The translations under genes were made by a program, and so were the position numbers. Below are positions 16,888-25,856 of a DNA stretch of 64,000 nt, piece by piece. Position 1 is the stretch's first letter. Each line of letters opens with the position of its first letter. The notes under the pieces were generated by a model. The model was given only the letters and a program-made list of their open reading frames with translations. It did not search any database and was not told the DNA's origin. Source of the DNA: Rugosimonospora africana (GTDB taxonomy: Bacteria; Actinomycetota; Actinomycetes; Mycobacteriales; Micromonosporaceae); contig NZ_BONZ01000009.1 of NCBI RefSeq assembly GCF_016862975.1, forward strand, positions 124,001-188,000, given 5' to 3'.

Positions 16888-17496
16888 GTGACCAGCCCCT
16901 CGCCGTCCCGGCGCACCGTCGTCGTCCCGCTGTCCCCGCCGTCTTGGACGCCGCCCGGAGTCGACCCGGCGAACTGGCGCCGCGCGCTCGCCGAGGACGT
17001 GGTGGACCTGCTGGCGACGCTGGCCGAGGTGGAGCCCGCGGTCGCCGTCACGGCGGAGGACCGGGGGCTGGCGGACTCAGTGGTCTGGCCAACCATGCGG
17101 GTGTACGAATTGCCGGTACTCACCGCAAATGCGATCTTCAAGGCTGCCGGGGCGGACGGGTACGAGCAGGCGGCCGTTGTCGCGCCGGACGCCCCGGACC
17201 TGCCCGCGATGCTGATCGGCAAGCTGCTCCGGCCGCTGTCGAGCCGGCCGCTGGCGGTAGCGCCCGGCGCCACGGGTGGGCTGCTCGGCCTGGCCGCCCG
17301 GCTGCCGGTGCCCGGCTGGCTGCCGGAGATCGACCTGGCGGGCGAGGCGGCCGCGGTACGGGCGGCGGCCCCCGGCCCGGGGGACGTCTCGATCGTGCCG
17401 GGCTGGCACCGGCTGAGCGGCCCGGACGGGCTGGCCAGGCTGGACCCTGAACTGGAGGGCTGGGAGGCCACTCGCGCCCTGCTCAGCCCCGCCTAG
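16888..17496 (+). CDS. conserved hypothetical protein, possibly GT-A-like fold
   Basis: A 202-residue protein starting at GTG 16888, 4 bp after the YgjP-type gene. The central segment (AAVVAPDAPDLPAMLIGKLLRPLSSRPLAVAP) resembles the strand-DxPxLP-helix pattern of MobA/CofC/DUF2064-like nucleotidyl or glycosyl transferases, but the nucleotide-binding motif at the N terminus is missing. I do not assign a function. Composition and GC3 are those of a normal housekeeping gene. Downstream is a 420-bp repeat-rich gap. Confidence 0.75.
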   Translation: MTSPSPSRRTVVVPLSPPSWTPPGVDPANWRRALAEDVVDLLATLAEVEPAVAVTAEDRGLADSVVWPTMRVYELPVLTANAIFKAAGADGYEQAAVVAPDAPDLPAMLIGKLLRPLSSRPLAVAPGATGGLLGLAARLPVPGWLPEIDLAGEAAAVRAAAPGPGDVSIVPGWHRLSGPDGLARLDPELEGWEATRALLSPA

Positions 17497-17512
17497 ACCG
17501 GTCAACGGCCGG

Positions 17513-17860
17513 GTTGAGCGGAGGTCCCGACCCGCCCGCGCGCCGGTGTGCCGCCTCGGTCCCGCCGGATAGGCCCGGTCGGACCGGTTTCAGGCGGTCC
17601 GGCCGGTTTCGGGTGGTCGGGCCGGGCAGGCCGTCAGGCCGTCGCGGTCGAGCCGCCGGGCCGGCGGACCTCGGGGGTCAGGCGGTCGGGCGGGTCTCAG
17701 GTCAGGCGTGACATCTCGGTCGGCTTGAGCTGGGCCGGGCCTCAGGCTGAGCGTGACGTCCCGGTCGGGCCGGATGGGCCGGGTCTCAGGCTGGGCACCC
17801 CGATCAACGGCCGGGCACCCCGATCAACGGCTGGGCACGCTGATCAACGGCCGGGCGCGC
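17513..17860. repeat. repeat-rich gap with 20-bp and ~45-bp tandem units
   Basis: The 421-bp gap between convergent genes holds no credible gene. 17791-17850 is three exact 20-bp units of the form CTGGGCACCCCGATCAACGG, with a partial fourth. 17705-17794 holds two ~45-bp units (GCGTGAC...TCAGGCTG). 17513-17700 is a more diverged series built on GGTCGGGC/GGCGGTC. The content looks like repeated local duplication. Confidence 0.75.
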
Positions 17861-17917
17861 CGGCCCGCGGCCCGGTCGCGACGTCCGTCGCGTCCTCCGG
17901 GCCTGGTCGTGCGGGTG

Positions 17918-19303
17918 TCAGGACTGCAGCTGGGGGCCGGACCCGGCCTCGCCACCCTTGTCCTCTTCGCTCCCCGGCCCGCCGGTCCCGGGCTCGCCCC
18001 CGCCTTCGCCGGACTCCAGCGAACCGAAGTCGAACGAGTCGATGTCGCCGAGGTCGAGTTGGGACCGGGCAAACCCCTCCGGGTTCGCGAAGTCCTCTTC
18101 GCTGGGCAGCAGGTCGGGGTGGCCCCACAGGGCGTCGCGCCCGGCGATGCCGCGGTGTTCGGTCAGCGCCGACCACAACGCGGCGGCCTCGCGCAGCCGG
18201 CGCGGCCGCAGCTCCAGCCCGACCAGCGCGGCGAAGGTCTGCTCGGCCGGACCGCCCGCCGCCCGCCGGCGGCGGAACGCCTCCGCCAGCCGTACCACAT
18301 CCGGCAGCCGGTCACCGGCGGCGCTGTCCACCACGTGGCAGACCCAGCCCTCGACCAGGGCCAGCGCGGTCTCCAGGCGGGCCAGCGCGGCCTTCTGCTG
18401 CGGGGTGTCGTCCGGCGTGAAGATGCCCTCGACGGACAGCTCCTGCATGGACTCCGGGTTGCCCGGATCGAGCCGGCCCATCGCTTCCTCGATGGCCTCC
18501 CGGTTGACTCGGATGCCGGCAGCGTATGTCTCGACCGCGGTCAGAACGTGGCCGCGCAGCCACGGAACGTGTCCGAACAGTCGCTGGTGGGCGGCTTCGC
18601 GCAGGGCGACATACAGCCGTACCTCGTCGGCGTCGAGTTCCAAGCCCTCGCCGTACGCGCTGATGTTCGCCGGCATGAGTGCGGCCGTGCCCGCCGGTCC
18701 CAGCGGCAGGCCGATGTCGCCGGCGGAGAGCACCTCGGCCGCGAGTGACCCCAGCGCCTGGCCCAGCTGGCCGCCGAACAGCGCGCCGCCGAGCGTGGCG
18801 ACCATCGACTGCATCGGGCCGAGCTGGCCGCGCATCTCCTCCGGAACCAGGTCGCCCATGGCGCCGACCATCCGGCCGGCGACCGGGTCGCACAGCTTGC
18901 GCCACACCGGCAAGGTCCGGGTGATCCACTCGCCGCGCGACCATGCCTGGACGTTCTGGATGCCGGACGGCAGCGCCGACGCCGGTTCCAGCCACAGGTC
19001 GGCCAGCCGCAGCGCGTCGGTGACCGCCTGGTATTCGGCCTCGGTGACCCGCGGGTCGCCGGGTGGAGGCTCCGCGGCCTCCGCCTCGACCGCCGGGCTC
19101 AAGCCGAGCCCGCTCGCGATCGGGCCACCACCGGTCAGCGTCGCCTGCGCCACCTGACGAGCCAGATCCCAGTTGACCGGCCCGCCGCCAGAGCTGGAGA
19201 ACAGCTGCTGCAACTGCCCGAGAAACTGCTGCATCTGGGCCGGGTCGTTAGGGTCCGGCGCGGCGCCGCCGGGAAGTCCGAAGCCGAAGGGCGTGTCAGG
19301 CAC
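17918..19303 (-). CDS. DUF2342 zincin-like protein
   Basis: A 461-residue actinobacterial protein. N-terminal MPDTPFGFGLPGG and the later LREAAHQRLFGHVPWLRGHV and LVEGWVCHVVD segments match the DUF2342 family of putative zinc-dependent peptidases, with the expected histidines in AHxRLF and the glutamate in VEGW. The last ~60 residues are acidic and Gly-rich. Some family members are linked to F420-containing genomes but the substrate is unknown. It is divergent from the PDZ-Lon gene, as in mycobacteria. Confidence 0.9.
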   Translation of the reverse strand: MPDTPFGFGLPGGAAPDPNDPAQMQQFLGQLQQLFSSSGGGPVNWDLARQVAQATLTGGGPIASGLGLSPAVEAEAAEPPPGDPRVTEAEYQAVTDALRLADLWLEPASALPSGIQNVQAWSRGEWITRTLPVWRKLCDPVAGRMVGAMGDLVPEEMRGQLGPMQSMVATLGGALFGGQLGQALGSLAAEVLSAGDIGLPLGPAGTAALMPANISAYGEGLELDADEVRLYVALREAAHQRLFGHVPWLRGHVLTAVETYAAGIRVNREAIEEAMGRLDPGNPESMQELSVEGIFTPDDTPQQKAALARLETALALVEGWVCHVVDSAAGDRLPDVVRLAEAFRRRRAAGGPAEQTFAALVGLELRPRRLREAAALWSALTEHRGIAGRDALWGHPDLLPSEEDFANPEGFARSQLDLGDIDSFDFGSLESGEGGGEPGTGGPGSEEDKGGEAGSGPQLQS

Positions 19304-19362
19304 GATTCAACCGTACGCGTCGCGGGCGATAGAGTCCCGTGCCGGGCGTTCGCCTACGGGGG

Positions 19363-19426
19363 AAGTCAGGGAATATCAGCCCCGGACAGTAGGCAAGTCA
19401 GGGAATGTCAGTCCGAGACAGTAGGC
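19363..19426 (+). repeat. two tandem 32-bp units just upstream of the PDZ-Lon gene
   Basis: Units 19363-19394 and 19395-19426 (AAGTCAGGGAAT...GACAGTAGGC) differ at a few positions. A possible ATG at 19405 arises only in the second copy (GGGAATGTC versus GGGAATATC), so that start was created by the duplication. Confidence 0.8.
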
Positions 19427-19434
19427 TTCGCCGC

Positions 19435-20463
19435 ATGAGACGCCGTGGCGCCACCCTTCTCGTGGGCGTGGTCGTGCTTGTTGCCCTGGTGTTGGGGTCC
19501 TTTGTCGGGATCTCTGTGCCCTATGTGGAAGAGGGGCCCGGCCCGACCTGGAACACTCTGGGCTCGGCCAGCGGCAAGCAGTTGATCTCGATCTCCGGCG
19601 GCGCCACGTCCAACTCCACGGGTCAGCTGCGGATGGTCACCGTGGGCGTGGAGGACCAGATCAGCCTGTGGCAGGCGATCCGGGGCTGGCTCGATCCTTC
19701 CGACGCGGTGGTGCCGCGCGAGGTGATCTACCCGCCCGACCAGACCACGCAGCAGGTCGACCAGGAAAACCAGCAGGAGTTCACGGATTCGCAGAATTCG
19801 GCCGTCACGGCGGCGCTGCGCAAGCTGGGCTTCCCGGTCCAGGTCGGGGTGCAGTCCGTGGTCGGTGGCGAGCCCGCCGATGGGCACCTGCGGGCCGGTG
19901 ATCTGATCACCTCGGTCAACGGGCAGCAGGTCACGTCCGTGGAGAAGCTGACCTCGTTGATCAAGGCCAAGCCGGTGGGGACCGCGCTGAATATCGGGTA
20001 CACGCGGGACGGTGCCGCGGCCACCACGACGATCACCTCCGACAAGGCGAGCGATGACACGCCGCAGATCGGGATCCACGTCTCGCAGAAGCAGCCCAGC
20101 CCCTTCACGATCAAGTTCAGCCTGGACGACGTGGGCGGTCCGAGTGCCGGCCTCATGTTCTCTCTCGGCATCGTCGACAAGCTCACGCCGACCGACCTGA
20201 CCGGCGGAATGACCATCGCGGGCACCGGCACGATCGACGACGAGGGCAACGTGGGCCCGATCGGCGGCATCGCGCAGAAGATGCGGGGGGCGAAGCGCGA
20301 CGGCGCGACCGTCTTCCTGTCGCCGGCGGACAACTGCCCGGAGGCGGCGGCGAATGCGGTGCCGGGCCTGGAACTGGTCAAGGTATCGACGCTCAGTGAC
20401 GCCCTGACGGCCCTGGGGAAGCTGCGCGACCACCAGACCCCGACCGGATGCGGCGGGAGTTGA
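19435..20463 (+). CDS. membrane-anchored PDZ domain-containing Lon-like serine protease
   Basis: A 342-residue protein: one N-terminal transmembrane anchor (about residues 7-29), a PDZ domain (GHLRAGDLITSVNGQQVTSVEKL) and a Lon-type proteolytic domain with the catalytic serine in GGPSAGLMFSLGIVD and the lysine in GIAQKMRGAKRDGA. It acts outside the membrane, probably in envelope protein quality control. ATG 19435 (MRRRGATLLVG) is chosen because the alternative ATG 19405 lies in a duplicated 32-bp unit. It is followed by the UPF0182 gene, the conserved actinobacterial order. Confidence 0.93.
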   Translation: MRRRGATLLVGVVVLVALVLGSFVGISVPYVEEGPGPTWNTLGSASGKQLISISGGATSNSTGQLRMVTVGVEDQISLWQAIRGWLDPSDAVVPREVIYPPDQTTQQVDQENQQEFTDSQNSAVTAALRKLGFPVQVGVQSVVGGEPADGHLRAGDLITSVNGQQVTSVEKLTSLIKAKPVGTALNIGYTRDGAAATTTITSDKASDDTPQIGIHVSQKQPSPFTIKFSLDDVGGPSAGLMFSLGIVDKLTPTDLTGGMTIAGTGTIDDEGNVGPIGGIAQKMRGAKRDGATVFLSPADNCPEAAANAVPGLELVKVSTLSDALTALGKLRDHQTPTGCGGS

Positions 20464-20569
20464 CCGCTTCTCGCAGGCCGTCGCCGCTGGTCTCGGTCCG
20501 GCCACGGAAGGTGTCGCCCCGGGGTGACCCGCGTGATTGAGAATCACCTCGTACCCTGGTGCCGTGGTA

Positions 20570-23527
20570 ATGCGAACCCCCCTGCCCCGGATGAGCCGCC
20601 GCGGCCGGATGACATTGATCGTGCTGGCCTGCGTCGTGGTCCTGTTCATCCTGCTGGGCTGGCTCGTGAACGCCTGGACCGACTACCTCTGGTTCTCCGA
20701 GGTGAGCTACACCGAGGTGTTCACCACGGTGTTGCGGACCCGGCTCGGGCTGTTCGCGATCTTCGGGGTCGGCATGGCGCTGGTCGTGTGGATCAACCTC
20801 TGGCTCGCGTTCCGGCTGCGGCCCATGCTCCGCATGCACTCCACCGAGCAGCAGTCGCTGGAGCGGTACCGGGGGATCATCTCGCCCCGGTTCGGGCTGT
20901 GGTCCGGGCTCCTGGCGGCGGTCGTCGGCCTGTTCGGCGGACTGTCCGCGCAGGGCCAGTGGAAGCAGTGGCTGCTGTTCTCCAACGCCCAGTCGTTCGG
21001 CACCAAGGACCCGCAGTTCGGCGTCGACCTCGGCTTCTACGTCTTCCAGTACCCGTTCTGGCGCTACCTGCTCGGGGTCGGCTTCACCCTGGTCGTGCTG
21101 TGCGTGCTCGGCGCGCTGGCGATGCACTACCTGTTCGGCGGGGTGCGCCTGCAGGGTGCCGGCGAGCGGATGACCGCCGCTGCGCGTGCGCACCTCACCA
21201 CGCTGGTCGCGCTCTTCATCGTGCTCAAGGCGGTCGCCTACTTCCTCGACCAGCGCGGCCTGCTGCTCGCTCACAACGACGCCACGAACCTGTACGGCGC
21301 CGGCTACACGGACGTCAACGCGCTGCTGCCCGCCAAGGAGATCCTGGCCTGGATCTCGGTGGTGGTCGCCGTGGCGATTCTGGTGTTCTCCAACGCCTTC
21401 ATCCGTAACCTGGTCTGGCCCGGAATCGCGATCGGTCTGCTCGCGCTGTCCGCCATCGCGGTCGGCGGCATCTACCCGGCCGCGGTCCAGACCTTCACCG
21501 TGAAGCCGAACCTCCGCGACAAGGAATCGGCGTACATCGAGCGCAGCATCGACGCGACCCGTGACGCCTTCGGCCTGGGCGACGTGCAGACCATGCAGTA
21601 CCCGTCGTCCGCCGCGGTACCGCCGGAGTCCCTGCTGTCCGACACCGACACGGTGGCCAACATCCGGCTGCTCGACCCGTCGATCGTGTCCAACACGTAC
21701 ACCCAGCTGCAGCAGGTGCGTGGCTTCTACGACTTCACCCAGAAGCTGGACATCGACCGGTACACCACCGACGGCAACCCGCAGGACTACGTGGTCGGCG
21801 TCCGGGAACTGGACTACAACAACCTCACCCCGCAGCAGAGCAACTGGCAGAACCAGCACACCGTCTTCACACACGGGTACGGGTTCGTGGCCGCGCCGGC
21901 CAACCAGATCGTGTGCAACGGCCAGCCCGAATTCGTCTCCGGCTTCCTCGACTCCCAGACCGGCCAGACCAACTGCCAGTCCTCGAACGATCAGATCCCC
22001 GTCTCCCAGCCGCGGATCTACTACGGCGAGAACATGAACTCGTACGCGATCGTCGGGAAGGCTCAGAACGGCAAGGACGCCGAGTACGACCGGCCCAGCG
22101 GCTCCAACGACCAGTACGTGACCTACTCCGGCAGCGGGGGCGTGTCGGTCGGCTCGTACCTGCGGCGCGTGCTGTACGCCTACAAGTACAAGGAAACCAA
22201 CTTCCTCATCTCCAGCGTCTTCAACGACAACTCGAAGATCCTGTACGTGCGCGATCCCCGCCAGCGGGTGCAGAAGGTCGCGCCGTTCCTGACTCTCGAC
22301 GGCGACCCGTACCCGGCCGTCGTCAACGACCACGTCGTGTGGATCCTCGACGGCTACACGACGGCGTCGACGTACCCGTACTCGCAGCAGATCGACCTCC
22401 AGTCGGCCACCAGCGACACCCTTACCGGCGAAGGCAGCACCCGTCAGGCGCAGACCGACATCAACTACCTGCGCAACTCGGTGAAGGCCACGGTCGACGC
22501 GTACACCGGGAAGGTCACCCTGTATGCGTTCGGGCAGTCCGACCCGGTACTCAACGCGTGGAACAAGGCGTTCGGCGGCCACCTCATCCAGCCGAGTTCG
22601 GCGATCCCGACAGAGCTGGCCAAGCACTTCCGGTATCCGGAGGACCAGTTCAAGGTTCAGCGCGAACTGCTCACCCGGTTCCATGTGAAGGACCCGAGCC
22701 AGTTCTACTCGGGGCAGGACTTCTGGCAGGTACCGCAGGATCCCGCGCCCGGCACGGCGGCCAACCAGGCGCCGTACTACCTGCTGGCGAAGTTCCCCGG
22801 GCAGAGCCAGACCACGTTCCAGCTGACGTCGGCGATGACGCCCCGCGGCAGGCAGAACCTGGCCGCGTTGGTCACAGGCTCGTACGTGGACGGGAAACCG
22901 AAGCTGGAGATACTCCAGCTACCACCGGACACGCAGGTGTCCGGGCCGGGGCAGGCCGACCAGAAGATGACTAACGACAACTCGGTCAGGCCACAGATCA
23001 GCCTGTTGCAGAACAGTGCCACGGTCATCTACGGCAATCTGCTGTCACTGCCAGTAGGCGGCGGCATGCTGTATGTGGAACCGTTGTACGTACAGAGCAA
23101 GGCGCAGAACGCCTATCCGCAGCTGAAGTACGTGCTGGTGAACTTCGGCCAGTACGTCGGCTTCGCGGACAGCCTGCAGGGCGCACTGACGCAACTGCTG
23201 AATTCGGCGAAGTCGGCCGGCGCGACACCGCCTACCGGTCCGCCGCCGTCGAACGCCAACCAACCGCCGCCGGCACAGACGAACCCGGAAGTCGACGCGG
23301 CGACGCAGCGCATCGACAAGGCCCTGACAGACCTGAAGTCGGCTCAGCAGTCGGGTGACTTCACGAAGTACGGGCAGGCGCTACAGGAGCTGAACGACGC
23401 GATCACGGCGTACCAGCAGGCCCGCCAGTCGGCGAGCGCCACGCCGTCGCCGTCGGGTACGCCGTCGCCGAACTCGTCTGGGTCGCCGTCCCCGTCCGGT
23501 ACGCCGTCGGCGCCGCCGTCCGGGTGA
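20570..23527 (+). CDS. UPF0182 family large membrane protein
   Basis: A protein of about 985 residues with seven N-terminal transmembrane segments in the first ~330 residues, then a large extracytoplasmic domain with family signatures (VKPNLRDKESAYIERSIDATRDAFGL, YSQQIDLQSATSD, YGNLLSLPVGGGMLYVEPLYVQS). The tail (after ~900) is a Pro/Ser/Gly-rich disordered region with a helix (QRIDKALTDLKSAQQSGDF). Function unknown. The start is uncertain among GTG 20564, ATG 20570 and ATG 20591; no clear ribosome binding site. A terminator follows. Confidence 0.92.
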   Translation: MRTPLPRMSRRGRMTLIVLACVVVLFILLGWLVNAWTDYLWFSEVSYTEVFTTVLRTRLGLFAIFGVGMALVVWINLWLAFRLRPMLRMHSTEQQSLERYRGIISPRFGLWSGLLAAVVGLFGGLSAQGQWKQWLLFSNAQSFGTKDPQFGVDLGFYVFQYPFWRYLLGVGFTLVVLCVLGALAMHYLFGGVRLQGAGERMTAAARAHLTTLVALFIVLKAVAYFLDQRGLLLAHNDATNLYGAGYTDVNALLPAKEILAWISVVVAVAILVFSNAFIRNLVWPGIAIGLLALSAIAVGGIYPAAVQTFTVKPNLRDKESAYIERSIDATRDAFGLGDVQTMQYPSSAAVPPESLLSDTDTVANIRLLDPSIVSNTYTQLQQVRGFYDFTQKLDIDRYTTDGNPQDYVVGVRELDYNNLTPQQSNWQNQHTVFTHGYGFVAAPANQIVCNGQPEFVSGFLDSQTGQTNCQSSNDQIPVSQPRIYYGENMNSYAIVGKAQNGKDAEYDRPSGSNDQYVTYSGSGGVSVGSYLRRVLYAYKYKETNFLISSVFNDNSKILYVRDPRQRVQKVAPFLTLDGDPYPAVVNDHVVWILDGYTTASTYPYSQQIDLQSATSDTLTGEGSTRQAQTDINYLRNSVKATVDAYTGKVTLYAFGQSDPVLNAWNKAFGGHLIQPSSAIPTELAKHFRYPEDQFKVQRELLTRFHVKDPSQFYSGQDFWQVPQDPAPGTAANQAPYYLLAKFPGQSQTTFQLTSAMTPRGRQNLAALVTGSYVDGKPKLEILQLPPDTQVSGPGQADQKMTNDNSVRPQISLLQNSATVIYGNLLSLPVGGGMLYVEPLYVQSKAQNAYPQLKYVLVNFGQYVGFADSLQGALTQLLNSAKSAGATPPTGPPPSNANQPPPAQTNPEVDAATQRIDKALTDLKSAQQSGDFTKYGQALQELNDAITAYQQARQSASATPSPSGTPSPNSSGSPSPSGTPSAPPSG

Positions 23528-23542
23528 GCCGGGGCACTGGTG

Positions 23543-23574
23543 TCCGGGCCGGAACGCTCAGGTTCTGGCCCGGA
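23543..23574 (+). terminator. stem-loop after the UPF0182 gene
   Basis: TCCGGGCCGGAAC pairs with GTTCTGGCCCGGA (13 bp with one G-U) around a 6-nt loop, 15 bp after the stop and followed by AAAA. Confidence 0.75.
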
Positions 23575-23607
23575 AAACCGCCGGTGACGTGCGGATCCGG
23601 AACCGTT

Positions 23608-23637
23608 TTGCGGTCGGGGATAGCGGTGCGCTAAGGT
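23608..23637 (+). promoter_or_regulatory. candidate promoter of the initiator tRNA
   Basis: TTGCGG (23608-23613), 18-bp spacer, TAAGGT (23632-23637). A transcript would begin 5-6 nt before the mature tRNA end, the normal arrangement. Confidence 0.6.
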
Positions 23638-23648
23638 TATCCAAGCGA

Positions 23649-23725
23649 CGCGGGGTGGAGCAGCTCGGTAGCTCGCTGGGCTCATAACCCAGAGGTCACA
23701 GGTTCAAATCCTGTCCCCGCTACCA
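23649..23725 (+). tRNA. initiator tRNA-fMet (CAT anticodon)
   Basis: A 77-nt tRNA including encoded CCA. The anticodon loop CTCATAA sits on the three consecutive G-C pairs (GGG/CCC) diagnostic of initiator tRNA. The first base C is unpaired with the opposite T, another initiator mark. T-arm ACAGG-TTCAAAT-CCTGT is intact. The 3' 43 bases form attL of a mini-element whose integration regenerated the gene. Confidence 0.97.
23683..23725 (+). repeat. attL (43-bp direct repeat, tRNA 3' end)
   Basis: Starts CATAACCCAGAGG in the anticodon stem-loop and ends at the encoded CCA; identical to 25773-25815. Confidence 0.88.
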
Positions 23726-23728
23726 CGG

Positions 23729-23767
23729 GAGAACGGCCCGCCGGAGATCATCCGGCGGGCCGTTCTC
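23729..23767 (+). terminator. terminator after the tRNA (attL side)
   Basis: 17-bp perfect stem (GAGAACGGCCCGCCGGA and complement) with loop GATCA. It differs from the attR-side copy by two compensated base pairs. Confidence 0.88.
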
Positions 23768-23769
23768 GT

Positions 23770-24478
23770 CATATTGCGAACGGATTCGCTAACGGCGTCG
23801 TCGGCCTGGTCCTCATCGCCGCCGAGGAACACCGCCGCGATCGTGCCGGCGACTTCCCGGTCCATGCCGGGTAGGACGTGTTGATAGACGCTGGCGGTGA
23901 ACGCCTCGGAGGCGTGGCGAGTCTCGCGCTGACAATTTTGAGATGTACTCCGGCTTTGAGTGCGGCGGTGGCGTAGCTGTGCCGCATGTCGTGTAGCCGG
24001 ATGTGGGGCAGCCCGCAGCGGAGTGACAGGCGGTTGAACCTCTGGCGGATCACGTCCGGGTGTACCGGGCGCCCGTCCTCCCATACGAAGACCTTGTTGG
24101 TCTCCTGATAGTCCCGGTCGAAGAAGGTCCGTTCCGATTGTTGTCGGGCTCGCCATTCGCGCAATCCAGGGCCGGCCAACGTAGCCCGCACAGTTCGCCA
24201 CGACGCAGGCCGATGATCGCGGCGAGGAGGTAGAGCGGGTAGAACCGGTCCTCTCGTACGGAGGTGAGGAAGGTTCGGAGTTGGCCGGCGGTCCGGACGG
24301 TGGGCTTGCGGCGTCGCACCTTGGGTGGCTTGACGTGCTCGGCCACGTTCTCCATCACGTAGCGCCAGTTGACCGCGTTGGCCAAGGCAGTGTGCAGCAT
24401 CACATGGATGTTCCGGACGGTCTTCGGTTGCAGCCCGGTCGACCGGGCTACGGGAACGGCGCGAGCGTCAAACGGCAT
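23770..24478 (-). pseudogene. tyrosine-recombinase integrase remnant (frameshifted, N-terminally truncated)
   Basis: Three reading frames together give one integrase. The upstream frame (24478 to about 24170) holds part of the core-binding domain (LQPKTVRNIHVMLHTALANA) and the first catalytic Arg (GLRRGELCGLRW). A second frame (about 24191-23930) holds FFDRDYQETNKVFVWEDGRP and the HxxR box (LHDMRHSYATAALKAG). A third frame (about 23935-23790) holds the tyrosine region (ASVYQHVLPGMDREVAG). At least two frameshifts, loss of sequence in the middle and loss of the N terminus make it inactive. Its position next to attL is typical. Confidence 0.88.
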
Positions 24479-24605
24479 AGCGCGTTGCAGTAACGGATGA
24501 TCAGCGTCTGTCGATCACTGCGGTTGTTCCAAGACGCGACGCGCTCGCCGTCGCCTCAGATGCCGCTTTGAAGTTGCCGATTCTGGGACGATCGTTAGGT
24601 ATCAA

Positions 24606-25733
24606 ATGACGGGGCGGAGGTTCGCGGCGTTGATCGAACACCGGTCGCAGGGTGACCGGACGCTGACCGTATCGGACCTAGTGATCGTCGTTGGTGGGGT
24701 CGCCGCGGTCGTGGCTGCCGCGGCGGCCAGGTACGCACCTGCTCCAGCGCTCCTTACCTTTGTCTGGTCCGTCCTCGGTATCGCGCTCATGGCCGCGCTC
24801 ATCGCCCGGGCGGTGGAGCAATTGGGTGACCGGCTCGGTGCTGGCGCCACGGGTGTCCTGCAGAGCGCCGTGGGTAACGTTCCTGGAATCGTCGTTTCCT
24901 ACTTCGCGTTGCGTGACGGCCTGCTCCTCGTGGTGCAGTACACGATCATCGGCTCGATGGTGGCGAACCTGTTGCTCATATTGGGCGCCACCTTCCTTGT
25001 CGGAGGCTTGAAGAACCGGACCCAGAGGTTCAGGCAGGGCCGGGCTCTTGACTTGTCCGTGCTGCTGATCTTGTTTAGCGCCGCCGTGCTGCTGCCCAGC
25101 CTGGCGCGCCTGACACACATCCCGGTCGTGTCGCACGCGCGCCTACTGTCCGCCATAACGGCGGTGGTCCTCCTGATCATTTTCGCCTTGTCGCTGCCGA
25201 GGTCACTGAGCCGTCGGCCCCGCCGCCCCCTATCGGCCGAAGCCGCCGCGACCGGGGCCGTCCCCGGAGCGCCACGCTGGCCGCTCTGGCTCGCGATCAG
25301 CATGCTCATCGCGGCCGGCGCGATCTCCGTGACGGTCTCCGCCTGGTTTGTCGACGCGCTGACGCCCGGCGCCGCTGCGTTGCACATCTCCCAAAAGTTC
25401 GTCGGTCTAGTGATCATCGCGATCGCCGCCAACGCCATCCAGAACGCCGTCGGCCTCCAGTTGGCCTTTCGCAACCACGCGGATTACGCGCTGGCCGTAG
25501 TCACCCATAGCCCGCTGCAGGCCGCGCTTCTCGTCACGCCAGCGCTGGTGCTGCTTAGCTTCACCACAGCCACCACACTGACGCTGGTCTTTGCGCCGAT
25601 GCTCGTCGTTGCCGTGTCAGTCGCCGTGGTGGTGACCGCCCTGGTCGTGTACGACGGCAAGTCAAGCTGGCTGTCGGGTCTGGGCCTGATAAGTCTGTAC
25701 GCCGTGTTCACGGTGGTGGTCTGGTGGACCTGA
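24606..25733 (+). CDS. CaCA/CAX-type cation exchanger homologue lacking both key glutamates
   Basis: A 375-residue protein with about 11 hydrophobic helices and the two inverted alpha-repeats of Ca2+/H+ exchangers. Repeat 1 reads GVLQSAVGNVPGIVVSYFAL, where the family has GN-x-x-E; the glutamate is Gly94. Repeat 2 reads IAIAANAIQNAVGLQLAF, where the family has GNAAEH; the glutamate is Gln279. These glutamates bind the transported ion in known exchangers, so standard Ca2+/H+ exchange is doubtful although the fold is kept. It is the only intact gene of the mini-element. Start ATG 24606. Confidence 0.83.
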   Translation: MTGRRFAALIEHRSQGDRTLTVSDLVIVVGGVAAVVAAAAARYAPAPALLTFVWSVLGIALMAALIARAVEQLGDRLGAGATGVLQSAVGNVPGIVVSYFALRDGLLLVVQYTIIGSMVANLLLILGATFLVGGLKNRTQRFRQGRALDLSVLLILFSAAVLLPSLARLTHIPVVSHARLLSAITAVVLLIIFALSLPRSLSRRPRRPLSAEAAATGAVPGAPRWPLWLAISMLIAAGAISVTVSAWFVDALTPGAAALHISQKFVGLVIIAIAANAIQNAVGLQLAFRNHADYALAVVTHSPLQAALLVTPALVLLSFTTATTLTLVFAPMLVVAVSVAVVVTALVVYDGKSSWLSGLGLISLYAVFTVVVWWT

Positions 25734-25772
25734 CCGGTTAGCGAGACCTGTTGAGACTCCGCGCTGGCTTCC

Positions 25773-25815
25773 CATAACCCAGAGGTCACAGGTTCAAATC
25801 CTGTCCCCGCTACCA
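25773..25815 (+). repeat. attR (43-bp direct repeat)
   Basis: Exact copy of the tRNA 3' 43 bp, without the tRNA 5' half. Followed by a second version of the tRNA terminator. Confidence 0.88.
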
Positions 25816-25817
25816 GG

Positions 25818-25856
25818 GAAAATGGCCCGCCGGAGATCATCCGGCGGGCCATTTTC
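25818..25856 (+). terminator. displaced tRNA terminator (attR side)
   Basis: 17-bp perfect stem (GAAAATGGCCCGCCGGA and complement) with loop GATCA, the same geometry as 23729-23767 with two covarying pairs. Confidence 0.8.

Larger units (their letters stand above)
23683..25815. mobile_element. 2.1-kb integrated mini-element at the initiator tRNA
   Basis: The 3' 43 bp of the tRNA (23683-23725) is repeated exactly at 25773-25815, the expected attL/attR pair of a tRNA-targeting tyrosine recombinase. Between them lie a disrupted integrase gene pointing back toward the tRNA and one membrane transporter gene. No excisionase, replication or conjugation gene is present, so this is a decayed or reduced island that can probably no longer move on its own. 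GC appears slightly lower than the flanks within the integrase remnant. Confidence 0.88.
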
